64,000 bases of DNA. Origin: Calliopum simillimum (lineage: Eukaryota > Arthropoda > Insecta > Diptera > Lauxaniidae). The first letter of the stretch is position 1; each line of letters starts with the position of its first letter. Made by a program: the position numbers and the translations under genes. Shown in pieces: positions 1 to 10,537 of this stretch. Below the pieces are notes generated by a model. That model had not been told where the DNA came from, did not search any database, and worked only from the letters and a program-made list of their open reading frames with translations. The stretch is from the NCBI GenBank assembly GCA_951812925.1, contig OX638370.1:35211948-35275947 (forward strand), read 5' to 3'.

Positions 1-2
1 AG

Positions 3-62
3 TTGGATGCTCATAACGACCAAAATGATGTTGAAGAACTCTATAACATAACTGATGACTGA
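3..62 (+). other. Possible C-terminal end of a coding exon
   Basis: An open frame runs from the left edge to a TGA at 60-62. It encodes an acidic tail ending in EELYNITDD. An AATAAA follows at 87-92, so this could be the last codons and poly(A) signal of a gene or transposase that starts left of the window. Only about 19 residues are visible and I do not recognise the family, so chance is a real possibility. Confidence 0.2.
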
Positions 63-349
63 TTTTGGTAGTAAGTTTCCACAATTAATAAACCTTGTTC
101 AGGAGTAAGTCTATTCATGATTGATTCGAATTAAATACTGAACACAAACGTCATATGGACAAGCCCTTTGGCACATGCAGCTGTCAAAACAACCCTTTTG
201 GAAAAGGGACGTATTGAATCACCCTTTAGTTTGTTAGGCCAAAAGTAAGACCCCTACAAGGTAATTTTACATTTTAATCAACAATAGGTAAATGTGACTT
301 TTTTGATGTGATTCTCAATCTAAACTGGGCCCCTTATACTGCGTTTTCA

Positions 350-717
350 CCGAAGATTTAACTATGACGAGATTTATATATCTCGTTCTACCCGTTTTCA
401 CCGGCCGAAAGAGATTTTTTTTTGACAGTAAATGTCACAAGCGGAAATATGAAAGTTGTTCTTTCTATTTAAGATTTATCTTCCGTTTGTTTTTTTTTTT
501 TTAATGACATTTAATGCCACTTGTCAAAGTTAAGGGATACCATTTGGTCAAAAATACCCAAAGTTGGTAGCCCTGTTGAAATTTATACGAATATTTCAAA
601 TTAATCTCGTCAGTAGTAGATTGTTTTTGTATGGTTAATTACGCGATTTGCAGCAAGATTTAGTGCTAAGTCTCAAAGAAGCTGTAAATCACCTCATAAA
701 TCTCCAGTAGAAACGTA
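350..717. repeat. MITE-like repeat, family A, copy 1
   Basis: The left end reads GCGTTTTCACCGAAGATTTA. The right end, in reverse complement, reads CGTTTCTACTGGAGATTTA, so the ends form an imperfect terminal inverted repeat. Shared internal blocks include TTTGACAGTAAATGTCA and GCCACTTGTCAAAGTTAAGG. Related copies lie at 17083-17340, 18475-18797 (inverted) and 22124-22348. No transposase is encoded. The target duplication is unclear. Confidence 0.6.
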
Positions 718-746
718 GTACATATTAACTGATGTATAAATCGAAA

Positions 747-908
747 TTATTTAGCAGGAAGTTCGGTCCCCCAAGCATATGTAGCTCTTTGACACATTCC
801 TTTCATTGTTTGAATCATTCCATTTTCAATATCAAACGCACTTTCCTTTTGTTTAGTAATGGCCACTCTTTCTTTGTAGTCTTCGAAAAATGGATGGGCT
901 TGAAACTG
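747..908 (-). pseudogene. Unrecognised decayed coding remnant
   Basis: The minus strand has a 53-codon open frame ending in a TAA at 747-749. Its amino acid composition looks like real protein, for example HPFFEDYKERVAITKQ and MKGMCQRATYAWGTELPAK. The minus strand upstream (to about 1030) keeps coding character in another frame (RKVIKACLKRKEIQRHAFIY), which suggests a frameshifted pseudogene. I do not recognise the family. It lies between two MITE-like repeats. Confidence 0.3.
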
Positions 909-1410
909 TCAGCAATCGCACATTTTCTTTTGTGTTATGATAAATGAATGCATGCCTTTGAATTTCCTTACGCTTCAAACATGCTTTTATGACTTTTCTT
1001 GGATACTTCAGACGGTTACGGATGTACACCCGAGATCAAACAAATATATAGCAATGTACCACTTGTAAGCTTCTTTCATCCGAAAAGGAGTAGTGCAATT
1101 CTTCACTGCTCTTCGGAACAATCAACGATTACTACACTTTTGGAGGTGATTGCTTAATTTACTGCTGGGTAGCTCTTTACACTCTCTGTTTTTTTTTTCT
1201 CTCCCTCTTCTTAACTTGAATTTTTTCTCTGAACTCCGAGCATAGGCCTTCCATCAAACTCCTCTCCATTAATTCTCCGATTAACATATTTCTAGTTCTA
1301 GCGGTAGTGTACGCGATGTTTTCGAACGACCAAATCGTAATATAAAAACCATCCATTTCCATGTCCTGTCAGAGAAAGGATCTTGTACCCACAACCGATT
1401 TGCAATAGGA

Positions 1411-1804
1411 TATTAGCCGTGTTTTGTTTTTGACGCGTATATACAATTGTGGATACCTTCAAATTGCGATAACTTATGAACGGTGAGTCGTACGATAAAA
1501 AGTCCAAGGGTCTTTTTCAAGGAGAACCACATGCTCTACAAATTATTTTAATCTTTTGTAAAAAAAAAATAATTATTTAGAAGTTATTTAAAAAAAAGTG
1601 ATTTTTTGCCATTTATCGGCGCTAACTAGTTTTTATAAAATACCTCCTTAAAAATAAATTCTTTTAAATATAAAATGAAAGAGAACGTGATTCTCCATAA
1701 AAAAGTTACTTAGAGTTCTATTGTGTGACTTACTGTTCATGAGTTATCGCAATTTGAAGGTATCCACAATTGTATATACGCGTCAAAAAAAAACACGGCT
1801 ATTA
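1411..1804. repeat. Foldback (inverted-repeat) element
   Basis: The two ends, TATTAGCCGTGTTTTGTTTT on the left and AAAACACGGCTATTA on the right, are inverted copies. The match extends about 90 bp into each arm through GACGCGTATATACAATTGTGG and AAATTGCGATAACT. A spacer of about 200 bp separates the arms. No coding capacity is seen, so this is a non-autonomous hairpin MITE. It sits just upstream of the first visible FAR exon, within its presumed intron. Confidence 0.75.
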
Positions 1805-1877
1805 AGAGACACTTTTTAATAAATTAAAATATTTAAAAATAAATTATTAACATAATTTTCTATTCCTTCGAACACAG

Positions 1878-3426
1878 ATTTTCCAAAAACACAATGAAAA
1901 GACATTGGCCAAAGTGGTGCCCGTAGTGGGCGAACTGAGTGAAGTGAATTTTGGCTTTAGCGAGGAAATCCTCAATGAACTGATCGAAAAGGTAAATGTT
2001 ATCTATCATAGCGCAGCCACCATCAAATTTAGTTCGCCACTACGTACTGCGATCAAAACAAATCTGACGGGAACAATGCGTACAATTGAATTGGCCAAAA
2101 AGCTTAATAATCTGGCTGCGTATATCTACTGTTCGACAGCGTTCTGTAACAGCAATAATCGTGGCCTCATTGTCGAGGAAGTCTACAAGTCACAATTTGA
2201 TCCCTATGAGATGATGAAAATGGCTGAAGATGATGCGCCATGGGAAGATTTTACTCCCGAAAAGTGTAAGGCCATCATACGTGATCATCCTAATACGTAC
2301 ACATTCACCAAGAATCTTTCGGAAAATTTAATGATGGCTGAAATGTCTGGTTATCCAGCAGCTATTGTAAGACCATCTATCGGTAAGTGGAAATAGAGTA
2401 TGTGTAGAGTGCTTAGTTAATACTTTCTTTTTCTTTCAGTGTATGGCACCTGGGAGCATCCTGTGAAAGGTTGGGTTGGCAATGCCAACTCTGGTCATTT
2501 GGGTTTTTTGGCTGGTTTTGTCAAGGGCATCTTTCGCACCATGTCTGGACGTGCCTCTGCTATCATTGATATCATACCTTGCGACTATGTCATAAATTCA
2601 TCGCTTGTTATGGGCTGGTATGTGGGTACCAGATATCTTGCTGAGCCAGAAGTCATACATTCTACGTCCGGTGAAGTGAATCCACTGACATTGTCCAAAT
2701 TTTGCGATATCATGAACGATAGTGTGAAACGTCATCCGCCAAATAATTTTGTCTGGAAGCCAAGTGCAAAACTGCGTAATGGTTGGCGCTATAATTTGTT
2801 CTTCTATTTGTTCCACATATTGCCAGCCTTGGTATTTGTTATTCCAGAGAAGCTATTTGGCATTGGTATGCCACAGCACACGTAAGTTTGATGATTTGAT
2901 TTTCAAAAGACTTAAGCAACAAACTTAATTTTGTTTTTTTTTTCTGTATTTTTACAGCGCCTATGAGTATATGCGCGTCTTTCACAAGGGCACCAAAGCT
3001 TTTGATTATTTCCTCGACAAGGACTTCCGTTATTCAATGAAGAACGCACTACGCATTATGTCGAAAATGCATGAGTGCGACAAGAAACGCTACACTTTCG
3101 ATTCTAGTCATTGCGATTGGTCAGAATTCATCGATCGCTGTCTGATTGGTCTGCGCCGTTATTATTTTAAAGAATCAGCGGTGACAACATCCTGGCATAG
3201 GACATATTGGAGAGTGTAAGTTGTGGAGGAAGATGAAATTGAAATATTTTTGCTTTATAATTTTCGCTCTCTCTCTCTTTGTCTCTTTTGTAGCTTTAAC
3301 GTTCTACACTACTTAGGATTCGCTGCATTGTTTGCCATTTTCTTCTGCATCTTTACGCTACTGTTTGGCATTCAAATTGGCTTGACGTTGACACTTTTGG
3401 TCTGGGGCTTCTTAGTGTGGCTTTAA
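1878..3426 (+). CDS. Fatty acyl-CoA reductase, 3' exons (N-terminus outside window)
   Basis: Fatty acyl-CoA reductases make fatty alcohols from acyl-CoA with NADPH, usually at the ER or peroxisome membrane. Four exons join in frame: 1878-2382, 2440-2881, 2958-3215 and 3294-3426 (446 codons including the TAA). All introns are GT-AG and 57-78 bp long. Visible hallmarks are VIYHSAATIKF of the Rossmann fold, the catalytic YxxxK (YTFTK, codons at 2298-2312), and IVRPSI at the end of the first exon. A sterile/FAR_C C-terminal domain follows, and the last exon encodes about 43 mostly hydrophobic residues. The dinucleotide-binding GxxGxxG segment, roughly the first 65 residues by comparison with the second FAR, is absent. 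It should lie in exon(s) left of the window, because nothing in 93-1877 encodes it. There are no stops or frameshifts. Three intron positions and phases match the FAR at 16535-32358, so the two are paralogues. Confidence 0.93.
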
Positions 3427-3685
3427 GTAGCAACAGCAAGCAGGCTATAGTATTTTACGTATTCAATTCTAAAGTCAACAAAATAAATGGACAACCAAAT
3501 GCTCGTGTATTCGAGTTTAGTTTTAAGTCTGTGATGAACGCTTTCAAAATTTCAAATTATATATATTTTACTGGAAGTTACGGGATACGTTTTTGGATTC
3601 ATTTTGCTGCGTTCATTCAAATTGATTTAGCTAAAATTTTCATTCAAGGACTTAATGTATTTACGACTTATTGTATGTAAATTTC

Positions 3686-3691
3686 AATAAA
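3686..3691 (+). terminator. Poly(A) signal of the first FAR gene
   Basis: A canonical AATAAA lies 260 bp after the FAR stop codon in AT-rich sequence. An earlier AATAAA near 3482 is a possible alternative site. Confidence 0.5.
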
Positions 3692-5233
3692 ACAAAAACA
3701 TAGTTTTAATTTTAGAAAAAATGGTTTTGACTTATTTAATTTACTTGTCAAACAAGATAAGGTTTGGAAGATGGTATTCATTTATATTGCTCTCAGCGTA
3801 CTAAGACACAAGAACTTCTATATGGAATAAGTGAACAACTTGATTTGGCTATCCAAAAAAAAACAATAAATGTGACGAAAATGTAACTGTTTTGGAAATA
3901 TTCGATAAAGTCGAATTTTTCGACTTTTTGCGGTTTTTTAATAATATTTTCTAAACGGTTACTTTTTCGTTAATGCTAATCAATGTTATTTGTAGAACCT
4001 GTGATTCCCCACAAAAAAGTTTCCAATATTTTTTGTCGTGTGACTCACCATTTTCGTGAAAAAGCCTCCTAAATGAAAAGTAATTGAAACCACACGGATG
4101 TCTAAGCACTGAATTCCACCTTAAACTGAAAACCGGTAAAATTTACCCTATCTCTTATTTTTAACGGCACTGCTAAACTTTGTGAGTGGAGATAAGGTAC
4201 ATTTTCCAGTAGACGGTCACAAATAGAGATCCAGCTAAATCAAACGTGCTTTGATCACATAAACACACCATGTATTACTATCGAAGGATTGAGTCAGTGC
4301 TGCGATGTGCTTCAATTTGTCCTCGCAGACTACCGCACTGCCTTCGTTAGTATCCTTCGTGAAAGCATATGGGTTTCTACTGGATGAAACCGATGGAACT
4401 TTAATGAAGAATTAATTGAACTCGATTACGTTACAGACATTTGCAAGCAATCGCCCAGATAAGGCCATGCACAAAAATCAATGCATTCATGACAAAAAGA
4501 AAGAAGCTGAACCCAACCAAGCATAAAATCACTTTTAAGGCCAACTATGGTAACAAACATATTAACTCTAGAATTTTTAAAGCGAGTTTATTGTCAAATT
4601 AATCTTTTTATACGCCCATCAATAAGTGCTTGCGACTCATATTAAAAGTTTTCCATACCAAATCAGATTAAGTTATACAAATGAGGATAAATAGGAAAAC
4701 ACACTTTCTGATAGCCACCCACCCAACAAAGTTTGTCGTCCATCCCTTGAATGAAATCTATGATCTGAACCTGGAAAAAGTCGTTTGTGAGGAAATTATT
4801 AATTTTCGAGCTATGCTCCCTTCAGAAGTTGAAGGAAGTAGAATATTTATATGGTTCTCATTTTAAAGTTATGCTAAACATACTGTATACTGTTTACAAG
4901 CAAATTCGGAAGAAGACGCACTTGCATTAAGATTCCTTCATTACAGTTAATACTATAGATCCCAAAAAACAAATCTAATGGTGGGTAACGAACGTTTTCT
5001 TAAAATACTAGTAAAACTTACCTTAACTCACACAGATTTCATGGCACAACTCGATGGGTAGTAGACAAACTTGTCGTTGCCACCTGTTTTACGAAGGAAT
5101 AAAATTTTGGCCTAAGTGTATGCAATGCTTTTAAGAGAAAAAAAAACTACCCACTTAGTAGTAGAAAGAAAATATATGTTACTTCGGCTTGCTGGTTATT
5201 CAAAAAAACAAAATTATATTTCTTTATTATGTA
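3692..5233. other. Intergenic, no gene recognised; one dispersed repeat
   Basis: No conserved coding sequence is seen. The 61-codon frame at 4681-4866 has no family signature. Sequence at about 4111-4235 (GCACTGAATTCCACCTTAAA through GACGGTCACA) recurs inverted at about 26640-26720, with its end also near 27190-27255, so it belongs to a dispersed repeat. Confidence 0.5.
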
Positions 5234-6447
5234 GGGGAATGTCGTATAGGTTGGGACGCCGTATAAGTTGGGACAGCCGTTTTTCTTGAATTTCCGATAC
5301 TGGCGACACCTATATTTCAACTGTCCATGTAAAGTCCGTTATTAACTTACCGTTTAATGTGCAAAAGATCGAAGAACTCTAGTTGATTATGTCCATACCA
5401 AACAAAGAGTAAATCGTTCTTTCAAAAAGATCATTTCGATAGTTTCTGCGTGTTCGTAATTTGCCAAATTTAAACCAATTATTTTATGTAAGTATGTTCA
5501 ACGTGTCTTGTATTCAGTGTATTTTCATTGCGTGAAAGAGTAATTGATATATATTCTTGTGGCAAATATTATTTTTGGGATTTCACGAAATGGCAACTTT
5601 GTAAAGGTTGGGACACTCATGTCGTATAAGATGGGACAGCACTTTTTTTTATTCAAAGGCATTGCGATACTATTTAAATTATATTTTTACAATATTTGAT
5701 AAATGCAATTGTATTCATTATAATTAAATTTATTTATATATGCATTTATTAATGAATTTTTGAAGATTGTGACGCATTTATGTGCAATGAGTTTGGCACG
5801 AAAAACCGATCGTGGAATTACCGATTTCAATGCATTGGTCGCAGAGATCAAGGAAATAAAATTGGCTAAGGCATTCGATCCACCAGAAAAGCTTTTAAAA
5901 TTCCAGAAATCAGTTTGGCGAGGTATACCCAAAAAGTAAATGATAAAATTAAAGGCATTTCAACCATTGATGACGATGCATTGTTAAAGCTGGTTAAAAG
6001 AGTTGCTTCGCACGCCAATCCGTTGATGGTATCTTCTGTCTCGCACAAGAAGTACCTTAAATATAAAATATGCGGAACAGTTTCTTTACCTGTACAAACT
6101 GCGAATCATATTAGGCGGAATGATATATTTTTACCAAAATTGTTTCTTTGAAACGTGACGTTTCAATAAATATTCTAATAAAAATAATATCATGCAGATT
6201 AACTTAACTTTTTGGCTTACTTTGTGATTTTTGAAAGTGTCCCAACTTATACGGAAAATTTTTTTTCGGCAAAAAAAGTTGTTGGCTATAACTTTTGACT
6301 TCATCACGATAACAAATAACTTTCTATAAAAAAGTTGTAGCCGATGATCATACCTTTTTATTGGTTTAATTAAATTAACAATTTTTCCATCCGTTTCAAA
6401 ACCACTGACCAAAAACAAAACCCGTCCCAACCTATACGACATTCCCC
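5234..6447. mobile_element. pogo/Tc1-mariner-like DNA transposon, non-autonomous, TA duplication
   Basis: The ends are perfect 25-bp inverted repeats starting GGGGAATGTCGTATAGGTTG, flanked by TA at 5232-5233 and 6448-6449. The 17-mer GTCGTATAGGTTGGGAC or a close variant recurs at 5241, 5258 and 5621 in direct orientation, and at 6239 and 6424 inverted. A weaker copy is near 5601. At 1214 bp the element is too short for a full transposase and holds only a fragment of one (5787-5939). Perfect TIRs and an intact TA duplication suggest fairly recent insertion. Confidence 0.88.
5787..5939 (+). pseudogene. Fragment of pogo/Tigger-type transposase N-terminus
   Basis: An ATG-initiated 50-codon frame starts MSLARKTDRGITDFNALVAE. 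The RKTDRG block resembles the start of the psq-type helix-turn-helix DNA-binding domain of pogo/Tigger transposases. A second frame (about 5915-6151) continues with lysine-rich sequence, probably after a frameshift. No DDE catalytic domain is present, so it cannot be an active transposase. It lies inside the TA-flanked element and supports the pogo assignment. Confidence 0.5.
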
Positions 6448-6808
6448 TATACCTATAATATCGTCACTCTTAGGCCAGATTCACGAAATTGTAAATTATT
6501 GAATTTGAGCTACAGCTATTTTAAATTTGAAACAGTTAGTAAAAATATGTTTTTTTTTTTTAAACGCTTTCAATATTGCTGTATAATTAACATGGTCTCA
6601 TCTGATAAACCTAATGGCATTTGGAAATTGGTAACGTGGGCATGGCATAAAATGAAATTGAGTGTTTCTTTGAGTTATGACACCTCCGATTTCTATGAAA
6701 ATTGGTGAAAAGTTAGTATTTGACACATATATTACTTTGGTAAAATGATTTTCCGAAATTCCGAAAATTTTCAAGATGGCAGCCAAAGGAAGTTCGATCC
6801 AGCCTTTT

Positions 6809-6952
6809 TATACCCTACACCCAGGGTATATTCACTTTGTCCTTCCGTTTGTAACGCAGAGAAGGAGGCGTGGCAGATATAGAAAAGTATATATATTCTT
6901 GATCAGCGTCACCTCCTGAGTCGATATAACCATGTCCGTCTGTCTGGCTGGG

Positions 6953-7006
<54 letters not shown>

Positions 7007-7590
7007 TGTGTGGAAATACACTTTTTGGGAAAACTGAGCAAGATAATTCGATGAAATTTGGTGCACTGCCTCCGTTGTCAAAGATAGCTCGGGGGATTGA
7101 AAATGAGTGAAATCGGTCAACGGTCACGCCTACCGCCCATACAAAAAATATATTCAAAATGCAATTTTAGGAGTATTTTTCACGACAATGCAACCAAAAT
7201 ACGCATAAAAAGTAAGAATTGTGACCGCAAGCTCTAAAAAAAACTGAACGAACTCGGACAAGAGGGCGTGGTACCTCCCATATAAGCAAAAGTTTCAAAA
7301 TGCTCTACTGAAAGAGTTTTTTGAGATAATCCAACCAAACTTCACTCAAATACTAAAGACTATAAATGCACGCTCCAAGCTAAAACTAGACGAACTCGGA
7401 CAAGGGGGCGCGGCACCTCCTATTTAAGCAAAAGCTTCAAATCACTGTACTGTAAACGTTTTTCACTCAGACACTAAAAACTATAAATCCAAACTCTGGA
7501 CAAAAACTGGGTGAACTCGGACAAGGGAGCGTAGCACCTCCCATATGAGCAAAATTTTAAAAATACTGCAGTGTAGGGTATTTAATGTTG
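6809..7590 (+). mobile_element. mini-me / DINE-like (Helitron-related) repeat, copy 1
   Basis: The element begins with the small palindrome TATACCCTACACCCAGGGTA. It continues through TATATATTCTTGATCAGCG and the core TGAGTCGATATAACCATGTC into a GGCT array. This layout matches dipteran mini-me elements, which I know as Helitron-related. The 3' part has about three imperfect tandem units of 120-140 bp, each starting near GAACTCGGACAAG and GCGTGG.ACCTCCC (7250, 7392, 7513). A second copy is at 13612-14735 and a 3' scrap at 62146-62227. Confidence 0.7.
6946..7006 (+). repeat. (GGCT)n microsatellite
   Basis: About 15 nearly perfect GGCT units follow a short GTCT stretch in the mini-me-like element. 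The copy at 13612 has only a few GTCT/GGCT units at the same site, so this array has expanded. Long Ser-Gln-Pro-Ala frames on the minus strand here are artefacts of the repeat. Confidence 0.95.
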
Positions 7591-7627
7591 TAGGGTAATG
7601 TTGTGTTTATCATGAGTCGTTGGTACC

Positions 7628-7988
7628 GGTGCGCTACTTTGCAGGGCTGCCACCGTCCGGATGGTATTTTTACTTCAGTGAATCTTAGTAAAATTTTTCA
7701 TAAAATTTTTTTGTAGATTATTTTAACCCATTATAACCAATTTTTTGGATAAAGGGGTCAAAAAGATCCATAAAAACGAGATATAATGGGTTGAGATGTT
7801 CTAAAAAATTGTTCCTTGCTTGATTTCATGCTAACTTTCTGGAACACATTAACCCATTATATCCCGTTTTTAAGGGTCTTATTGACCCTTTTATCCAAAA
7901 ACTTGGTTATAATGGGTTAAAATATTTCAAAAAAAAATATTATGAAAAAATACCATCCGACGGTGGCAGCCCTGCATAGTAGCGCACC
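7628..7988. repeat. Hairpin MITE
   Basis: The ends GGTGCGCTACTTTGCAGGGC and its inverted counterpart GCCCTGCATAGTAGCGCACC are the termini of inverted arms about 45 bp long that include GCTGCCACCGTC. A second internal inverted pair, TTAACCCATTATA...GGGTCAAAAAG and its complement, makes a double hairpin. The inner motif recurs near 33985-34050. No coding capacity is seen. Confidence 0.8.
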
Positions 7989-8474
7989 CGCAAAAAAAAT
8001 GTTTTTTCGACCAAAAATAAATGTTTTTTTTTTTTCAGTGTAATTATTTTTTTTTTTTTTTTTTCAAAAGCTCATACTTTTCTACAGAAATCCTGAAAAT
8101 TTCATTAAAATCGGTTAAAAAGCCGAGGAGCTATAAATTTTCAAATATGGGAGTATCCGAAGGGTGGATCGAACTTCCTATGGCCGCGATCTTGAAAATT
8201 TTCGGAATTTCGGATAATCATTTTACCACAGTAACATGTGTGTCACATACTAACTTTTCACCAATTTTCATAGAAATCGGAGATGTCAAGTCGAATCTTG
8301 GTCGTTAACGCAAAGAAACACTCAATTGTAATAAAACCCACTTCCGCGAAACTGTTTTTCTAAGGACACCAAAATCACAGAAGAAAAATTAGAATAAGAT
8401 CAAAAATTTTACAATAAATTGGTGAAATATTTATTAATTAATGGTTTTTAAAGAAGTTTTCAAATATTTTCAGG

Positions 8475-9216
8475 TTAATCATCTTGGTCAGACTCTTCTG
8501 CATCTGGTTCTTGATTTCAATCTCTGACATCTGCATTTGTTTTAAAATTTTTATAAAATTGGTGGTGTCCTTTACGAATTATTAGATCTTCACACATTTT
8601 CTGTAGATATTTTTATTTTGACGCTGCGATAGGGATTTCATCGCTGCATGCAGCAGGTAGGGTTCAAGAAGATAGTCTTCCTATTTTTTTCCCTCCAACA
8701 TGATGGAGCTCTTCATTCATTCACCTTCAGTGAAATTAGTTTTGTAGCTAATCTGAGAGCAACTTTTTTTGTATTGTAACTAGCAATTGCTGCGAAATGG
8801 CACTTTTTTTACGTTGGGACCAGCCATTGCTTTAAAATTGAAAAAGTCAATAAACATCATATTTTTAACGATGATCGGAGCAGGGTTTTTTTTTGTGCAG
8901 TTCCAAAGACCTAGGCCTGACATACACTGGAATAAACTTAACACTTTTAAATTTTTGAATGCATTGAGTTACATTCCATTATTTATGATTTATTATTTGG
9001 GTGTCTTTTTAATAGTTCGAGATACATTGCTGAAAATGTAAAATTTTTTTGTTGTCCTCCGCAGCTGTCCGACATCATCCGAACCTCTTTGACACCAGAT
9101 TTTGGCATGATATAGTCGTAAATGCATGATGCAATCTCATTCGCTCCCCTATTTCCATTCGATTCTGACCAAAAATAGCAAATTGCCTCTTTGGTTCCTA
9201 AATTGTAAATGGTCAA
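8475..9216 (-). pseudogene. Decayed transposon-derived protein, DUF7869-like (DSCGGQ motif)
   Basis: The minus-strand frame 9216-8983 reads through NEIASCIYDYIM and MSDSCGGQQKNF. This matches the hallmark region of a domain common in repetitive insect proteins, which I would call DUF7869-like: an RNase H/DDE-type fold with a 'D.CGGQ' signature. Further along, in broken frames, come KYLQKMCEDLIIRKGHHQFY and an acidic tail ending DAEESDQDD and a stop at 8475-8477, consistent with the usual 'xxHHxFYKNL' C-terminus of such proteins. Frameshifts and stops between the blocks show it is dead. The family assignment is from memory and needs a profile search. Confidence 0.55.
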
Positions 9217-9330
9217 ATTATAGACTTTATAGTATTAAGTACAGCATGCACTTCAAAGTTGAAGCTCAACACAGATGGATCTTCTAAATACGTTTCCTTA
9301 TCATTGTCTCTACACTCTGTTGATTATGAG

Positions 9331-9888
9331 GGTTACCGGACATTATCCCAACGGACATAATCCCAACTCGTAAATGGGGATAATGTCCGAAAATTTTTCG
9401 GTCATAATCCCCATTTTGGTCATGGGGGTTATATCCCTATTGGGATTATGTCCGTAAAATTAAATTAGGATTGAACAAAATTTTTGCAATAATCCATTTA
9501 AAAAATTTATATAGTGTTGGATGTTATAGACTGATCCGCGAAGCCGGTGTTGGATTTTTGGGAGTTTTAAATCCTGAGCTGCGACCGCAGGCCGCCCACT
9601 TATCCTTACCCTTATGTAAAATTACTGTGGCTAGCAAACTAGGTGTTGGATATATTATAGACTGATAAGCGGCTGAAGGCCGCCGCGGAAACGGTATTGG
9701 CATTTTTGGGAGTTGTAAATCCTGAGCTGCGTCTGTAGTCAATAACAAAATATCGTTATGGGGACTATGTCCGTTTTTTCCTGGGGATTATGTCCGAAAC
9801 ACTTGCGGACATAGTCCCCATTTCTAAAATGGGGAATTACTGGCGGACATAATCCCCATTTCGTGAATGGGGACTATGTCACGGCACC
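9331..9888. mobile_element. Non-autonomous DNA transposon with 9-bp target duplication
   Basis: GATTATGAG occurs at 9322-9330 and again at 9889-9897, an exact 9-bp duplication. The element ends are GGTTACCGGACATTATCCC and the inverse of GGGGACTATGTCACGGCACC. The motif CGGACATAATCCCCAT or a variant recurs about ten times in both orientations near both ends. The centre (9516-9740) has an imperfect tandem duplication around TTTGGGAGTT.TAAATCCTGAGCTGCG. A 9-bp duplication is typical of Mutator-like elements. No transposase is encoded. Confidence 0.85.
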
Positions 9889-9897
9889 GATTATGAG

Positions 9898-10537
9898 TTT
9901 CTTGAATATACTGTTTTACGTTTGATGTCATGTTTTGAAAAACAAAACATTTTTTACGTTGGTCCATTTTTGGCTTGAAAAAGCTAAGTTTATATTCTTT
10001 GAAAATTTAACAGTATTTTTGCAAAGATCCATATCTTCTACCATCAGAAGTACACTTTTCCTTTTATAGATGACATAAACAACTCATATTTTTGAGATAC
10101 GGAACTAAATATCTTGTAGAGGACAAAATACGAGTGCAGTGTGATTCCTATAAAATGACGTTGATCATTAATACGCAGAAGACTTCTAAGCTTTGAATAA
10201 ATGAGAAGCTTTTGAGTCTCGTCAAACTGGCGGCAGGATACATTTGGAAACTTTGGAGAGGATAGGTACTCCCGTACTTGATAATAATAAGTTTACACTA
10301 TTGACACTGATTTTGTAGCGTTTGGCCAACTGTCTTTACAAAATCTTTTCTTCAGTACAGTAATTGTGCACAATTTGCTTGCGCATGTTATATTCGAAAC
10401 GGGAGGACATACAAAAAAGTAAAACACATTACGCTTTCTAACGATACATTTCTTGCTTTAAATAAATGCGCAATCTGCGAGAACAATTTATTTCAAAATG
10501 TGCAGTTTCTTTTCGGTACAGCCCTTAAAATACTTAA
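9898..10537. other. Intergenic, nothing recognised
   Basis: AT-rich sequence with no coding frame of note and no clear repeat structure, lying between two transposons. Confidence 0.4.

Larger units (their letters stand above)
6656..8323. mobile_element. Inverted-repeat-bounded composite region
   Basis: Sequence at about 6656-6808 (TTGAGTGTTTCTTTGAGTTA, then ATTTCTATGAAAATTGGTGA and TTCCGAAAATTTTCAAGATG) returns inverted at about 8157-8323. These arms of about 150 bp enclose a mini-me-like element (6809-7590) and a hairpin MITE (7628-7988). Either the arms are the TIRs of a foldback that later received both insertions, or they are a duplicated flank. Confidence 0.6.

Noticed and set aside
4681..4866. 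61-codon ATG frame in the intergenic region
   Set aside because: No conserved motif and no splice or promoter context.
6815..7157. Minus-strand frames encoding long Ser-Gln-Pro-Ala repeats
   Set aside because: They are translations of the (GGCT)n microsatellite in a mini-me-like element, open in several frames at once.
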